Positions 44,999 through 54,145 of a stretch of DNA of 64,000 nucleotides are shown here, piece after piece. The translations under genes and the position numbers were made by a program. Under the pieces are notes generated by a model. That model ran no database searches. It was not told the origin of the DNA and saw nothing but the letters and a program-made list of their open reading frames with translations. The stretch comes from Streptomyces sp. TG1A-60. Lineage in GTDB: Bacteria; Actinomycetota; Actinomycetes; Streptomycetales; Streptomycetaceae. Each line of letters opens with the position of its first letter. Positions within the stretch are counted from its first letter, which is position 1. Where the stretch lies: NCBI RefSeq assembly GCF_037201975.1, contig NZ_CP147520.1, forward strand, positions 2,666,001-2,730,000, written 5' to 3'.

Positions 44999-47218
44999 GA
45001 ACGCTTCCAGGGGTCGGCGAGAGGATCGAACAGGCCCAGCGGAATCACCTTGGCCAGCGGCGCCTCTTCCTCCGCCACGGCTTCAGGAGCCGGGTTGGGC
45101 TCGGTGACAGGCGCAGGCGTGGGAATCGGCGGGGTGGCCTTGGTGCGGGCGGCCACCTGCTTCTCCCGCCGCGTACGTTTCTTCGGCTTGCCCGTCCCGG
45201 CCTGTGCCGGACCCGCATGGGCCCGCGTCAGCAGAGCCGCGGCCGCCTCCGCGATCTCCGCCTCGGTACCCTTGGGCAAGCCCTGGGCAGCGTGGTCCCA
45301 GGCCAGCTCCCCGAAGGGAACCGGGGTGTGACGCAGGTGCTTCCAGGTCGCCTCGATCCACTCGCCTTCGCCGTGGTGATTGCGTACCCAGATCCGGGAA
45401 ATGTCGTAGGGGTCGTGATGGACCTCCCACAGCCCCTTCTTCTCCGCGACACCGGAATGCTGACGGCGGATCAGGCCCGGAGCATCGTAGGTGCGACGCT
45501 TGATCCTGATGCCGTAGTCGTTCACCGCCCGCCAGGTCGACGGCAGCAACTCGATGTAGTCCTCGGCGCTCAGCGCGACCGGAACGTAGCCACAGGCCTC
45601 GATGAGGGCGGCGTACTTCTCGTTCGGTGTGAACGAGCGGCTCGGGTGCAATGGGTCACGCAGCCCGTCGTGTTCGCGATTTTGCCACGTCGCGACGAGC
45701 CATTCGTCGAGAAGCTCCTGCAACTCCGGCAGGGACCAAAGCGGCTGCTTCTCCAGGTTGCGGCCGCGGTGGTCGGTGCTGCGGCCGGTGTAGCCGGCGA
45801 CGAACTGTGCGAAGAGCGGTGCCGACGGAGTCAAGCATCTTCTCCACGTGCCCCTTCTGGAACGGGGACGCCTTGTGCGTGGGCTGGAAGTCGATCTCCA
45901 GGAAGCGGCAGGACGCCTTGAAGTTCCGGGAGATGAACACTTTCCCGTGGTCACAGACGATCATCTCCGGCACGATCACCGGTTTCGCAGCCGCGTGCTC
46001 CAACCGCTCGTCGATGTCCAGCAGCCGGCGATAGGGCAGCACCGACCTCGACATCCGCAGGGCGTCCACCCAACCCGGCCGCATCACCTCGGGGGTAAGT
46101 GTGCGGGCCAGCAGCACGCTCGCGTCGACCGACTTCGTGGTGGGCCGCAGCACCGCTGCGGGCACCGTCCTGGTCGCGACATCGATCATGCCGGTGAGCT
46201 CGATCTTGCCCACCACCCCGTCGTCCAGGCGGACCAGAACGTCCAGCGAAGTGGAGTCGATCTGCACCACCTCGCCCGGCGCGAACACCGTCCACTGCCC
46301 GAACGGCGTCTTCGCCCCGTGGGCGCGTGAGCGGCGGTTGCGGGCTGTCGCCGAGACGGGTTTGCCAAAGGTCAGCTTGGCCAGCAACCGGTAGAGCGTT
46401 GACTGCGACGGCAGTTCCACCGTCTCACTGTTCTCCCGCAGGATCTCGCCGGTCCGCCAGATGATGTAGGTCCCGGTGCGGGTGGAGTCGTCGATCCCCT
46501 CCTTGATTGCTTGCCGCATGGCCTCGACCACCGCGTCGTCGACAGTCCCGAACTGCGGCTTCTTGCGCACCGGCCGACGGTCGGCCAGCCCCAGCAGCCC
46601 CTCGGCCTGATAGCGGCGGCGGAAGTTGCCGATCGTGCTCACGCTGACCTGGTAGCCCGCGGCCGTGAGTTCGGCCGCCTTCGCCCGCTCGCGCGCGGTC
46701 AGCGAATGGCGGGCCGGATCGTACTCAGGGCGCGGTCCAGCATCTTCGTCCGCATTCGGATCGACGCCGTGCAGGACCTCCAGGATGTGGCCCTCCCACC
46801 ACAGAGCCTTCTCCCGCGCGTGCTCCGGAAGCGCCTCCAGCAGCGACACCGGCGGCAGCGGCATGCGTACCGGGCTGCTGAGCACCTCGAAGCTCTCATC
46901 GCCCAGCAGCACCGCCAGCGGAAACTCCCGCGGCGAATCGTCCTCCTCTGCCAGCGTCACCGCCCGGGCGGACACTGCGAGCACCGCCCGCACTTGTCCG
47001 GCGAACCGGACCCGATCGCCCACTCGGATCGCCGCCGGCCTCGACAATTTGCGCATCTGGCTCCCTTCGCCGCGCGTGCCCGGCCGCGGACGCAGCAGCA
47101 AGCCACGGCTCCGACTCTCCAACTGCGGCCCGATGACAGTTCCATCCGACGTGTGCACCACCGTGCCACCGCTCAGCAAGGCCCCGCCGAGGTCAGCGCG
47201 TAGTACCCCGGTCCACAT
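44995..47218 (-). pseudogene. tnsB: TnsB-type DDE transposase, one-base insertion near the C-terminal third
   Basis: From ATG 47218, overlapping the tnsA stop, the frame holds the N-terminal DNA-binding part, a helix-turn-helix (LTAAGYQVSVSTIGNFRRRY) and the DDE core: VVQIDSTSLDVLV (D), MIVCDHGKVFISR (D) and PFQKGHVEKMLDS (E). An extra base at about 45817 shifts the frame just after the catalytic Glu; the continuation LFAQFVAGYTGRSTDHRGRN and the Mu-C-type C-terminal domain lie in the next frame and end at 44995. Repaired length is about 740 residues, normal for TnsB. Confidence 0.88.
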
Positions 47219-47883
47219 CAGGTGGAACAGCGCCGGCAGGACACGCAGGACGTCCCCGGCCTCCTTGCTCCCGCCCGCAGCCCATGAGGCTGCCGGAAGA
47301 CCTCCACCAGACGCTCGACGATGTCGGTCTCACGGCCGCACCGCCTGTGCCGGTAACGGGCCAGCCACCGCAGATTCGCCATGAACACCGGATCCGGGAC
47401 ACCGACGTGCGCAAACTCCCAGCCCACCGCCGAACAGGCCCGCTCGGTCGCGGCGAACGCTTCCGCGGTCCGCTCGTCGACATCGTCCTCGGCACGGACA
47501 TCGAGCACGCGGGCGCGTCCGTCGGCCAGCCGTACGAAGTAGTCAGGCGCGTGCCGCCGCTTCTCTGCCTCCTCGCGCCAGTGCAGCCAGAACGGCTGTG
47601 AGGCGATCCCCACCACGTCCGGTGCGAAGTCCAGTAGGATCAGCCGATCCCGCTCCAGCCACGACTCGTAGCCCACATGGTCGCCGGTGGTCACCGCGTA
47701 GTACCAGCCCGCGAGGCTGCGGTCACCTTTGTTCCAACGGAACCCGCGTACGGGCGCTACGTCCTCGAACCGGACACCCCACCCGGAGCCCAACGCGGTG
47801 CGACGACGTCGGCCGCTGTCGAAGAAGTCCAGGTCAAAGGCGCCCAGCACGGGATCGCCGTACGCGCGTAACGGTTCCCCCAC
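47218..47883 (-). CDS. tnsA: TnsA-like endonuclease subunit
   Basis: A 221-residue protein with GTG start. The PD-(D/E)xK type core is visible: HVGYESWLERDRLILLDF (Glu), RHAPDYFVRLADG (Asp) and ARVLDVRAEDDVDER, where the usual Lys is Arg. TnsA cuts the 5' ends of the element so that Tn7-like elements move by cut-and-paste rather than cointegrate formation. First gene of the operon; the promoter must overlap the right-end TnsB sites, suggesting self-repression. Confidence 0.85.
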   Translation of the reverse strand: MGEPLRAYGDPVLGAFDLDFFDSGRRRRTALGSGWGVRFEDVAPVRGFRWNKGDRSLAGWYYAVTTGDHVGYESWLERDRLILLDFAPDVVGIASQPFWLHWREEAEKRRHAPDYFVRLADGRARVLDVRAEDDVDERTAEAFAATERACSAVGWEFAHVGVPDPVFMANLRWLARYRHRRCGRETDIVERLVEVFRQPHGLRAGARRPGTSCVSCRRCST

Positions 47884-47914
47884 CGTCTCCCCAGACAGTC
47901 AGCCTTAAATGATC

Positions 47915-47989
47915 ACTCAACCTTCAGTGAGAAAACCTAGCGGTCACCAACCTTCGGTGACAATGCTCAACCTTCGCTGCGAGAGATCA
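47915..47989. repeat. Right end of the transposon: terminal inverted repeat and TnsB-type sites
   Basis: The terminal 25 bases (47965-47989) invert-match the left end. Three inverted copies of the core (GCTCAACCTTC at 47965-47975, CACCAACCTTC at 47945-47955, ACTCAACCTTC at 47915-47925) lie at 20- and 30-base spacing. The right end thus has three sites and the left end two. Confidence 0.88.
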
Positions 47990-47994
47990 TCAAG
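47990..47994. repeat. Target-site duplication, right copy (TCAAG)
   Basis: Identical to 39803-39807 and directly adjoining the right terminal repeat. Confidence 0.92.
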
Positions 47995-48537
47995 AAGTTC
48001 GTGTTCATGGGCGGCGCCGCCCAGGTGCCGGGGAACGTCACACCGGTCGCCGAGTTCAACATCTGGGCCGATCCGGACGCCGCCGAGATCGTGCTCTCCT
48101 CCAGCATCCCGTTCACCATGGTCGGCCTGGACGCCTCGCACCGCTGGCTGTTCCGCCCCGCCGATCTCGCCGCGCTGGAGGCCGCGGGTCCGGGCACGGC
48201 CCTCGCCGCCCGGCTGATGCGCACGTACATGGACGCCTACGCCCGCCACGGCGGCGACGGTACCTGCCCACTGCACGATCCGCTGGCCGTGGGGGTCTGC
48301 GGGGACGAGGCGTTCGTCGAGGCAGCCGAGGGAGCCGTCGTCGTGGAGTGCGCCAGCGAACTCACGCGCGGCCAGACGGTGTTCGTGCCGGCCGACGCCC
48401 GGCGGATCCACTACTCGGAGTCTCCCGCCCTGACCAACCGCCTCCGCGCCACCGGCCGCGTCGCTGTGGGCCCGGGCACCCGCGACTTCAGCAAGGACTT
48501 CGTGACGACGCTGCCGCAGTGGCCGGCGGTGGGCTGA
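47995..48537 (+). pseudogene. Nucleoside hydrolase gene, 3' part
   Basis: The last 180 codons of the split hydrolase: KFVFMGGAAQVPGNVTPVAE, FNIWADPDAAEIVLSS and the calcium-ligand region HDPLAVGVCGDEAF (here LHDPLAVGV). The intact gene would cleave the N-glycosidic bond of ribonucleosides for purine or pyrimidine salvage. The frame is undamaged downstream of the insertion, which suggests the insertion is recent. Confidence 0.93.
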
Positions 48538-48693
48538 GCCTGGCCGGAGCGAACCGACGCCCGGCCGACGCATCGTGCCTGACGGCCGACTCCTGGCACC
48601 TGGCACCTGGCACCTGGCCGATCATCGGACAAGTCATCACCCCTGTGGATAACCGCAGGCCCGTCTTCGCGCCCTTGATGCAGAATGCGAGCC

Positions 48694-49199
48694 ATGGACA
48701 TCACCATCAGGCAGATCTTCTCCGACGAGTAGGCCGCCCTCGGTGAGATCACCGCACAGGCCTACCTGGTCGACGGACTGCTGGACTTCGGGGAGAGCGA
48801 CGCGTACCTCGGTGAGCTGCGGGACGTGGCGAAGCGGGCCGCGGCGGCCTACGTGCTCGTCGCCGTGGAGGAGGGCAGAGTGCTCGGCGGCGCGACCTTC
48901 GTACCGGCCGGGGGCCCGATGGCCGACATAGCGAGGCCGGGCGAGGCCGAGATCAGAATGCTGGCGGTCGCGCACGAGGCACGCGGGCGGGGCACCGGCG
49001 AGGCCCTCGTACGGGCTGTCTGAAGCGCGCCCACGCCGTGGAGGGCTGTGTACGCGTCGTACTGTCGACCCAGCGGAGCATGCGTGCCGCCCACCGGATC
49101 TACGAACGCCTGGGCTTCACCCGCACACCAGAGCGCGACTGGAACCCCGTCCCCCACCTCGACGACGTCACGCTGCTCACCTACGAGTTGACACTCTGA
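48694..49199 (+). pseudogene. GNAT acetyltransferase, broken by a stop and a frameshift
   Basis: From ATG 48694 (MDITIRQIFSDE) an in-frame TAG sits at 48730-48732. The frame goes on with AALGEITAQAYLVDGLLDF and the acetyl-CoA motif AVAHEARGRGTGEALVRA, then shifts by one base near 49020; the end continues as AHAVEGCVRVVLSTQRSMRA with IYERLGFTRTPERDW. The gene lies between the hydrolase and the nrdAB leader. Confidence 0.82.
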
Positions 49200-49218
49200 C
49201 ACGCTCCGAAGCCGACGC

Positions 49219-49265
49219 GGCACAACATCTGGGGGTGCCCCCGCAGCCCGACACAAGATGTATGC
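49219..49265 (+). promoter_or_regulatory. Putative tandem NrdR boxes before nrdAB
   Basis: Two similar motifs, GGCACAACATCTGGGG (49219-49234) and GACACAAGATGTATGC (49250-49265), resemble the NrdR box and are 31 bases apart, three helical turns, as at known NrdR-controlled nrd promoters. The match to consensus is imperfect. Confidence 0.55.
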
Positions 49266-49269
49266 TCAT

Positions 49270-49390
49270 GCTCGCTGTCGCCGCAGGGGAATCCGGTGCG
49301 AATCCGGAACTGTCCCGCAATGGTGTACTTGCGTGCTTCTGCACGCGTGTTCAGTCCGAACACCTGCCGACAGTGCGCCCGGCCGTCCGG
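49270..49390 (+). ncRNA. Adenosylcobalamin riboswitch of nrdAB
   Basis: The leader holds the conserved core GGGAATCCGGTGCGAATCCG followed by GAACTGTCCCGCAATGGTG, and then CAGTCCGAACACCTGCC, which are the highly conserved pieces of cobalamin riboswitches. In S. coelicolor the class Ia nrdABS operon is repressed by coenzyme B12 through such a riboswitch, because a B12-dependent class II enzyme can then do the job. Exact ends are approximate. Confidence 0.92.
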
Positions 49391-49509
49391 TCCGGGTGCC
49401 CTGACGTCCGGGCCTCGTGGAATGGGCCGGTGGACGCGACGCCCCCGTGCGCTCGTGTGCTGCCGCCTGCCCTCCGCAAGGCCCTATGCCGAGCGAGGGA
49501 GAGCCCCAC

Positions 49510-51915
49510 GTGACCATCGCGCCAGCCGACCCGGTGTCAGCCGACCTGGCTTCAGCCGCCCCGGCGACGGAGACCGACGGTCCCGGCACCGCGTTGCTGC
49601 GGACCCTGACCGAGCTGACCGCCGACCTCCCCGACGCCGACCCCGGCCGGGTCGCCGCAGCCGCGCTGCGCGGCCGGTCGGCGCGGGCCGACGAGGCGGA
49701 GCTGCGCGAGCTGGCCACGGAGTCGGCCGCCGGCCTCATCTCCGACGACCCTGCCTACTCGAAGCTGGCCGCCCGTCTGCTGGCCATCGCCATCCGCGCC
49801 GAGGCCGCCTCCCAAGGCGTCACGACGTTCACCGAGTCGATCGCCGTGGGCCACCGGGAGGGCCTCGTCGCCGACCGCACGGCGGAGTTCACACGCGTCC
49901 ACGCCGCGCGCCTCGACGCCTTGGTGGACCCTGCCGCCGACGACCGCTTCGGCTACTTCGGCCTGCGCACCCTGCACAGCCGCTATCTGCTCCGGCACCC
50001 CCTCACCCGCAAGGTCATCGAGACGCCCCAGCACTTCATGCTGCGGGTCGCCGTCGGCCTCGCCGAGGACGACACCATCCGTGCCCTCGACGAAGTCGCC
50101 GCGCTCTACGGGCTGATGAGCCGCCTCGACTACCTCCCCTCCTCCCCCACACTCTTCAACTCCGGCACCCGGCACCCCCAGATGTCGTCCTGCTACCTCC
50201 TCGACTCGCCGCTGGACGAGCTGGACTCCATCTACGACCGCTACCACCAGGTGGCCCGCCTCTCGAAGCACGCCGGCGGCATCGGCCTGTCGTACTCCCG
50301 CATCCGCTCGCGCGGTTCGCTGATCCGGGGCACCAACGGGCACTCCAACGGCATCGTGCCGTTCCTGAAGACCCTGGACGCCTCGGTCGCCGCGGTGAAC
50401 CAGGGCGGCCGGCGCAAGGGCGCCGCCGCGGTCTACCTGGAGACCTGGCACTCCGACATCGAGGAGTTCCTGGAGCTGCGCGACAACACCGGTGAGGACG
50501 CCCGCCGTACGCACAACCTGAACCTGGCGCACTGGATCCCGGACGAGTTCATGCGCCGGGTGAACGCCGACGGGCAGTGGTCGCTGTTCTCCCCGGCCGA
50601 CGTGCCGGAGCTGGTCGACCTGTGGGGCGAGGAGTTCGACACCGCGTACCGCGAGGCGGAGGCGAACGGCCTGGCGAAGAAGACCATCCCGGCCCGTGAC
50701 CTCTACGGCCGCATGATGCGTACCCTCGCGCAGACCGGCAACGGCTGGATGACCTTCAAGGACGCGGCCAACCGCACGGCCAACCAGACGGCCGAGCCGG
50801 GCCGTGTCGTCCACTCCTCCAACCTCTGCACGGAGATCCTGGAGGTCACGGACGACGGGGAGACGGCGGTCTGCAACCTGGGGTCGGTGAACCTGGCCAC
50901 GTTCGTCGACCGGGCGACGGGCGACATGGACTGGGAGCGGCTGGACGAGACCGTCCGCACCGCCGTCACCTTCCTCGACCGCGTCGTCGACATCAACTTC
51001 TACCCGACCGAACAGGCGGGCCGCTCCAACGCCAGGTGGCGCCCGGTCGGCCTCGGCGTGATGGGTCTCCAGGACGTCTTCTTCCAGCTGCGCCTGCCCT
51101 TCGACTCCCCCGAGGCGAAGGCACTGTCCACGCGGATCGCCGAGCGCGTCATGCTCGCCGCGTACGAGGCCTCCGCCGCCCTCGCCGAGCGCGACGGCAC
51201 GCTGCCGGCCTGGGAGAAGACCCGTACGGCCAGGGGTGTGCTGCACCCCGACCACTACGGCGTCGAGTTCACCTGGCCGGAGCGCTGGGCGGCCCTGCGT
51301 GAGCGCATCGCGACGACCGGCATGCGCAACTCCCTGCTCCTCGCGATCGCGCCCACGGCCACCATCGCCTCCATCGCGGGTGTGTACGAGTGCATCGAGC
51401 CCCAGGTGTCCAACCTGTTCAAGCGCGAGACGCTGTCCGGTGAGTTCCTCCAGGTCAACTCGTACCTGGTGAAGGACCTCAAGGAGCTGGGCGTCTGGGA
51501 CGCCCGCACCCGTGAGGCGCTGCGCGAGTCGAACGGCTCGGTGCAGGACTTCGCCTGGATCCCGGCCGACGTACGGGCGCTGTACCGCACGGCCTGGGAG
51601 CTCCCGCAGCGCGGCCTGATCGACATGGCCGCCGCCCGCACCCCGTACCTGGACCAGTCCCAGTCGCTGAACCTGTTCCTGGAGACGCCGACCATCGGCA
51701 AGCTCTCCTCGATGTACGCGTACGCCTGGAAGTCGGGACTGAAGACGACGTACTACCTGCGCTCGCGCCCGGCGACCCGCATCGCCCGCGCCGCCCGGGG
51801 CCAGGCACAGGCGCAGACCCAGCCCGGCAGGACCGTCCCCGCCCAGTGGGCCGCCGACCCGGATGCGGTCGCCTGCTCCCTTGAGAACCCCGAGTCCTGC
51901 GAGGCCTGCCAGTAA
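49510..51915 (+). CDS. nrdA: Class Ia ribonucleotide reductase, alpha subunit
   Basis: An 801-residue protein; GTG 49510 follows GAGGGAGAG. Active-site pieces: SSCYLLDSPLDEL (first redox Cys), NLCTEILEVTDDGE (radical Cys and Glu), AVCNLGSVNLATF (second redox Cys), LLAIAPTATIASIAGVYECI (substrate loop) and the C-terminal CEACQ redox pair. It reduces ribonucleoside diphosphates to deoxy forms with the beta subunit's radical. It is the first gene of the nrdAB operon behind the B12 riboswitch. Confidence 0.95.
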   Translation: MTIAPADPVSADLASAAPATETDGPGTALLRTLTELTADLPDADPGRVAAAALRGRSARADEAELRELATESAAGLISDDPAYSKLAARLLAIAIRAEAASQGVTTFTESIAVGHREGLVADRTAEFTRVHAARLDALVDPAADDRFGYFGLRTLHSRYLLRHPLTRKVIETPQHFMLRVAVGLAEDDTIRALDEVAALYGLMSRLDYLPSSPTLFNSGTRHPQMSSCYLLDSPLDELDSIYDRYHQVARLSKHAGGIGLSYSRIRSRGSLIRGTNGHSNGIVPFLKTLDASVAAVNQGGRRKGAAAVYLETWHSDIEEFLELRDNTGEDARRTHNLNLAHWIPDEFMRRVNADGQWSLFSPADVPELVDLWGEEFDTAYREAEANGLAKKTIPARDLYGRMMRTLAQTGNGWMTFKDAANRTANQTAEPGRVVHSSNLCTEILEVTDDGETAVCNLGSVNLATFVDRATGDMDWERLDETVRTAVTFLDRVVDINFYPTEQAGRSNARWRPVGLGVMGLQDVFFQLRLPFDSPEAKALSTRIAERVMLAAYEASAALAERDGTLPAWEKTRTARGVLHPDHYGVEFTWPERWAALRERIATTGMRNSLLLAIAPTATIASIAGVYECIEPQVSNLFKRETLSGEFLQVNSYLVKDLKELGVWDARTREALRESNGSVQDFAWIPADVRALYRTAWELPQRGLIDMAAARTPYLDQSQSLNLFLETPTIGKLSSMYAYAWKSGLKTTYYLRSRPATRIARAARGQAQAQTQPGRTVPAQWAADPDAVACSLENPESCEACQ

Positions 51916-51971
51916 TTCCCGCCCGCCACCCGACCACCACCCCTGGAGGACGGCGCTTCGCGCCGGCTGCG

Positions 51972-52979
51972 ATGACCAATCAGAACCTTCTCGACCCCGG
52001 CTTCGAGCTGACGCTCCGCCCGATGCGCTACCCGGACTTCTACGAGCGCTACCGGGACGCGATCAAGAACACCTGGACCGTCGAGGAGGTCGACCTCCAC
52101 TCGGACGTCGCCGACCTCGCGAAACTCTCCCCCGCCGAGCAGCACCTCATCGGCCGGCTGGTGGCGTTCTTCGCGACGGGTGACTCGATCGTCGCGAACA
52201 ACGTGGTGCTGACGCTGTACAAGCACATCAACTCCCCCGAGGCGCGGCTCTATCTGAGCCGGCAGCTGTTCGAGGAGGCCGTGCACGTCCAGTTCTATCT
52301 GACGCTCCTCGACACCTACCTCCCCGACCCGGAGGACCGGGCGGCGGCCTTCGCGGCCGTGGAGAACATCCCGTCCATCCGCGCGAAGGCCGAGTTCTGC
52401 TTCACCTGGATGGACTCGGTGGAGAAGCTGGACCGCCTGGAGTCCATGGCGGACCGCCGTCGCTTCCTGCTCAACCTGATCTGCTTCGCCGCGTGCATCG
52501 AGGGCCTGTTCTTCTACGGCGCCTTCGCGTACGTCTACTGGTTCCGCAGCCGGGGCCTGCTGCACGGCCTGGCGACGGGCACCAACTGGGTGTTCCGCGA
52601 CGAGACGATGCACATGAGCTTCGCCTTCGAGGTGGTCGACACCGTGCGCAAGGAGGAGCCGGAGCTCTTCGACGACGAGCTTCAGCAGCAGGTGACCGAC
52701 ATGCTGCGGGGGGCCGTCGAGGCCGAGTTGCAGTTCGCCCGCGACCTGTGCGGGGACGGCCTGCCGGGCATGAACACCGAGTCGATGCGGCAGTACCTGG
52801 AGTGCGTCGCCGACCAGCGCCTGGCGCGCCTCGGCTTCGAGCCGGTTCACGGCTCCGAGAACCCGTTCTCCTTCATGGAGCTGCAGGGCGTCCAGGAGCT
52901 GACCAACTTCTTCGAGCGGCGTCCCTCCGCCTACCAGGTCGCAGTCGAGGGCACCGTCGACCTGGACGAGGACTTCTAG
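51972..52979 (+). CDS. nrdB: Class Ia ribonucleotide reductase, beta subunit
   Basis: A 335-residue di-iron protein. Ligands and radical tyrosine: EEAVHVQFYLTLLD (Glu, His and the Tyr four residues on), CIEGLFFYGAFAY (Glu) and FRDETMHMSFAFE (Glu, His). The C-terminal tail ends GTVDLDEDF for docking to NrdA. The best Shine-Dalgarno (GGAGG, 51945-51949) is 22 bases from ATG 51972, with a small hairpin GGCGC-TTC-GCGCC (51952-51964) between them that could bring them together. Confidence 0.95.
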   Translation: MTNQNLLDPGFELTLRPMRYPDFYERYRDAIKNTWTVEEVDLHSDVADLAKLSPAEQHLIGRLVAFFATGDSIVANNVVLTLYKHINSPEARLYLSRQLFEEAVHVQFYLTLLDTYLPDPEDRAAAFAAVENIPSIRAKAEFCFTWMDSVEKLDRLESMADRRRFLLNLICFAACIEGLFFYGAFAYVYWFRSRGLLHGLATGTNWVFRDETMHMSFAFEVVDTVRKEEPELFDDELQQQVTDMLRGAVEAELQFARDLCGDGLPGMNTESMRQYLECVADQRLARLGFEPVHGSENPFSFMELQGVQELTNFFERRPSAYQVAVEGTVDLDEDF

Positions 52980-53023
52980 CTGGGCCCGAGGCCGCTGGAG
53001 CCCGACCACGCCCCGGATGCTTC

Positions 53024-53075
53024 CCGGCGCCGCCCGTTTCCACCGCCTCCACCGTGGGGCGACGGGCGGCGCCGG
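53024..53075 (+). terminator. Terminator after nrdB
   Basis: CCGGCGCCGCCCG (53024-53036) pairs perfectly with 53063-53075. The rest of 53076-53342 shows no convincing gene. Confidence 0.8.
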
Positions 53076-53342
53076 TCTTCTCGAACCGGCCCGTCCTCTC
53101 GAACTCGCCCGTCTCTCACGGGATTGCGATCAGGCGGTGCGGGCGACGTGGTGAGACGGCGAGGAGGTACCCCGGGGTCGGTACGCGCGGGCCGCTGCGG
53201 GTGGGGCCCGTCGACGGCGGCGGCACGCCGCTCCGCCTCCCTGAGCTGCCGGTCGATGCGGTCACGCCCCCGGGCCCACCGCCGGACCTTCCGGGCCCCG
53301 GAGGCGGCCTGAGGGCGTCAGCCGCTGTCACCCGACAGGCGC

Positions 53343-53993
53343 TCAGCCGTTGGCGACGACGGGGTAGCGGGGCTCGTTCTCGGCCATCTGCCGCAGGGCG
53401 TCCTTGCGGTCGCGCTTGGAGAGCCGGTCGATGTACAGGTAGCCGTACAGGTGGTCGGTCTCGTGCTGCAGACAGCGCGCGAAGTAGCCGGTACCGCGCA
53501 CCTTGATCGGGTTGCCCTTCTCGTCCTGCCCGGTGACCTCGGCGTAGTCGGGGCGGGCAAGCGGCATGTACGCGGTCGGCACCGACAGACAGCCCTCGTT
53601 GTTGTCGTCCAACCGGCGCTTCTCAGCGGGTAGTTCGACCAGCTTCGGGTTGCAGACCACACCGACGTGCCGCTTGCCCTCGTCGTCCGGGCAGTCGTAC
53701 ACGAACACCTTCAGATCGACGCCGATCTGGTTGGCGGCCAGGCCCACGCCCTCCGCCGTGCGCTGGCTGGCGAACATGTCGTCCACCAGCGTCGCCAGCT
53801 CGTCACCGAACTCGGTGACGTCCTTGCACTCCTTGTGCAGCACCGGGTTCCCGACGACCGTGATGGGCCGCGACGTACCCCGCTCCCGGTAGGCCGCCTC
53901 CCGCTCCTCGCACTCCTCGGTGTCGATGACGAAATCCTCGTCGTCCACGGGGAGCACGCCCGCGTGCTGCTGATCGGTGTCCTGCTGCGCCAT
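53343..53993 (-). CDS. def: Peptide deformylase
   Basis: A 216-residue protein starting [20 protein letters not shown]. All three deformylase motifs are present: [17 protein letters not shown] and QHETDHLYG (HExxH-type metal site). It removes the formyl group from nascent proteins. It has a 40-residue acidic N-terminal extension compared with the E. coli enzyme. It lies alone; Streptomyces normally has several deformylase genes. Confidence 0.94.
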   Translation of the reverse strand: MAQQDTDQQHAGVLPVDDEDFVIDTEECEEREAAYRERGTSRPITVVGNPVLHKECKDVTEFGDELATLVDDMFASQRTAEGVGLAANQIGVDLKVFVYDCPDDEGKRHVGVVCNPKLVELPAEKRRLDDNNEGCLSVPTAYMPLARPDYAEVTGQDEKGNPIKVRGTGYFARCLQHETDHLYGYLYIDRLSKRDRKDALRQMAENEPRYPVVANG

Positions 53994-54145
53994 GACCGAC
54001 GTATGCCTTCCTAGAAAAACAGGGGGGGTGTGATGCTGATACAGGGTACGGGGATCGCGCCGCTCGGGGGACGCCCCTTCAGGGGCACGGGGAACCGCCC
54101 GATCAGCCACGACGTGCCCGCGGCCGAAGACGGACCGCACGCCCC

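Larger units (their letters stand above)
39808..47989. mobile_element. Tn7-like transposon, 8,182 bp
   Basis: Ends are set by a 5-bp target duplication, 25-bp terminal inverted repeats (22 of 25 identical, beginning TGA) and in-frame repair of the split host gene. Contents on the minus strand, in transcription order: tnsA, tnsB, tnsC, tniQ1, tniQ2, then two unknown genes, with ATGA overlaps at five of the six junctions examined except tnsC-tniQ1 and tniQ1-tniQ2. On the plus strand at the left end are a hypothetical gene and a SUKH gene. There is no CRISPR array or Cas gene. tnsB and tnsC are damaged, so the copy is probably no longer autonomous. Confidence 0.93.

Noticed and set aside
47218..47883. 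TnsA judged inactive because the catalytic Lys is Arg
   Set aside because: From memory, actinobacterial TnsA-like proteins often have DVR at this place, so the change alone does not show loss of activity.
39808..47989. CRISPR-associated transposon (CAST)
   Set aside because: TnsA/B/C/TniQ are present, but no repeat-spacer array, Cas12k, Cas6, Cas7 or Cas8 gene is found in the element.
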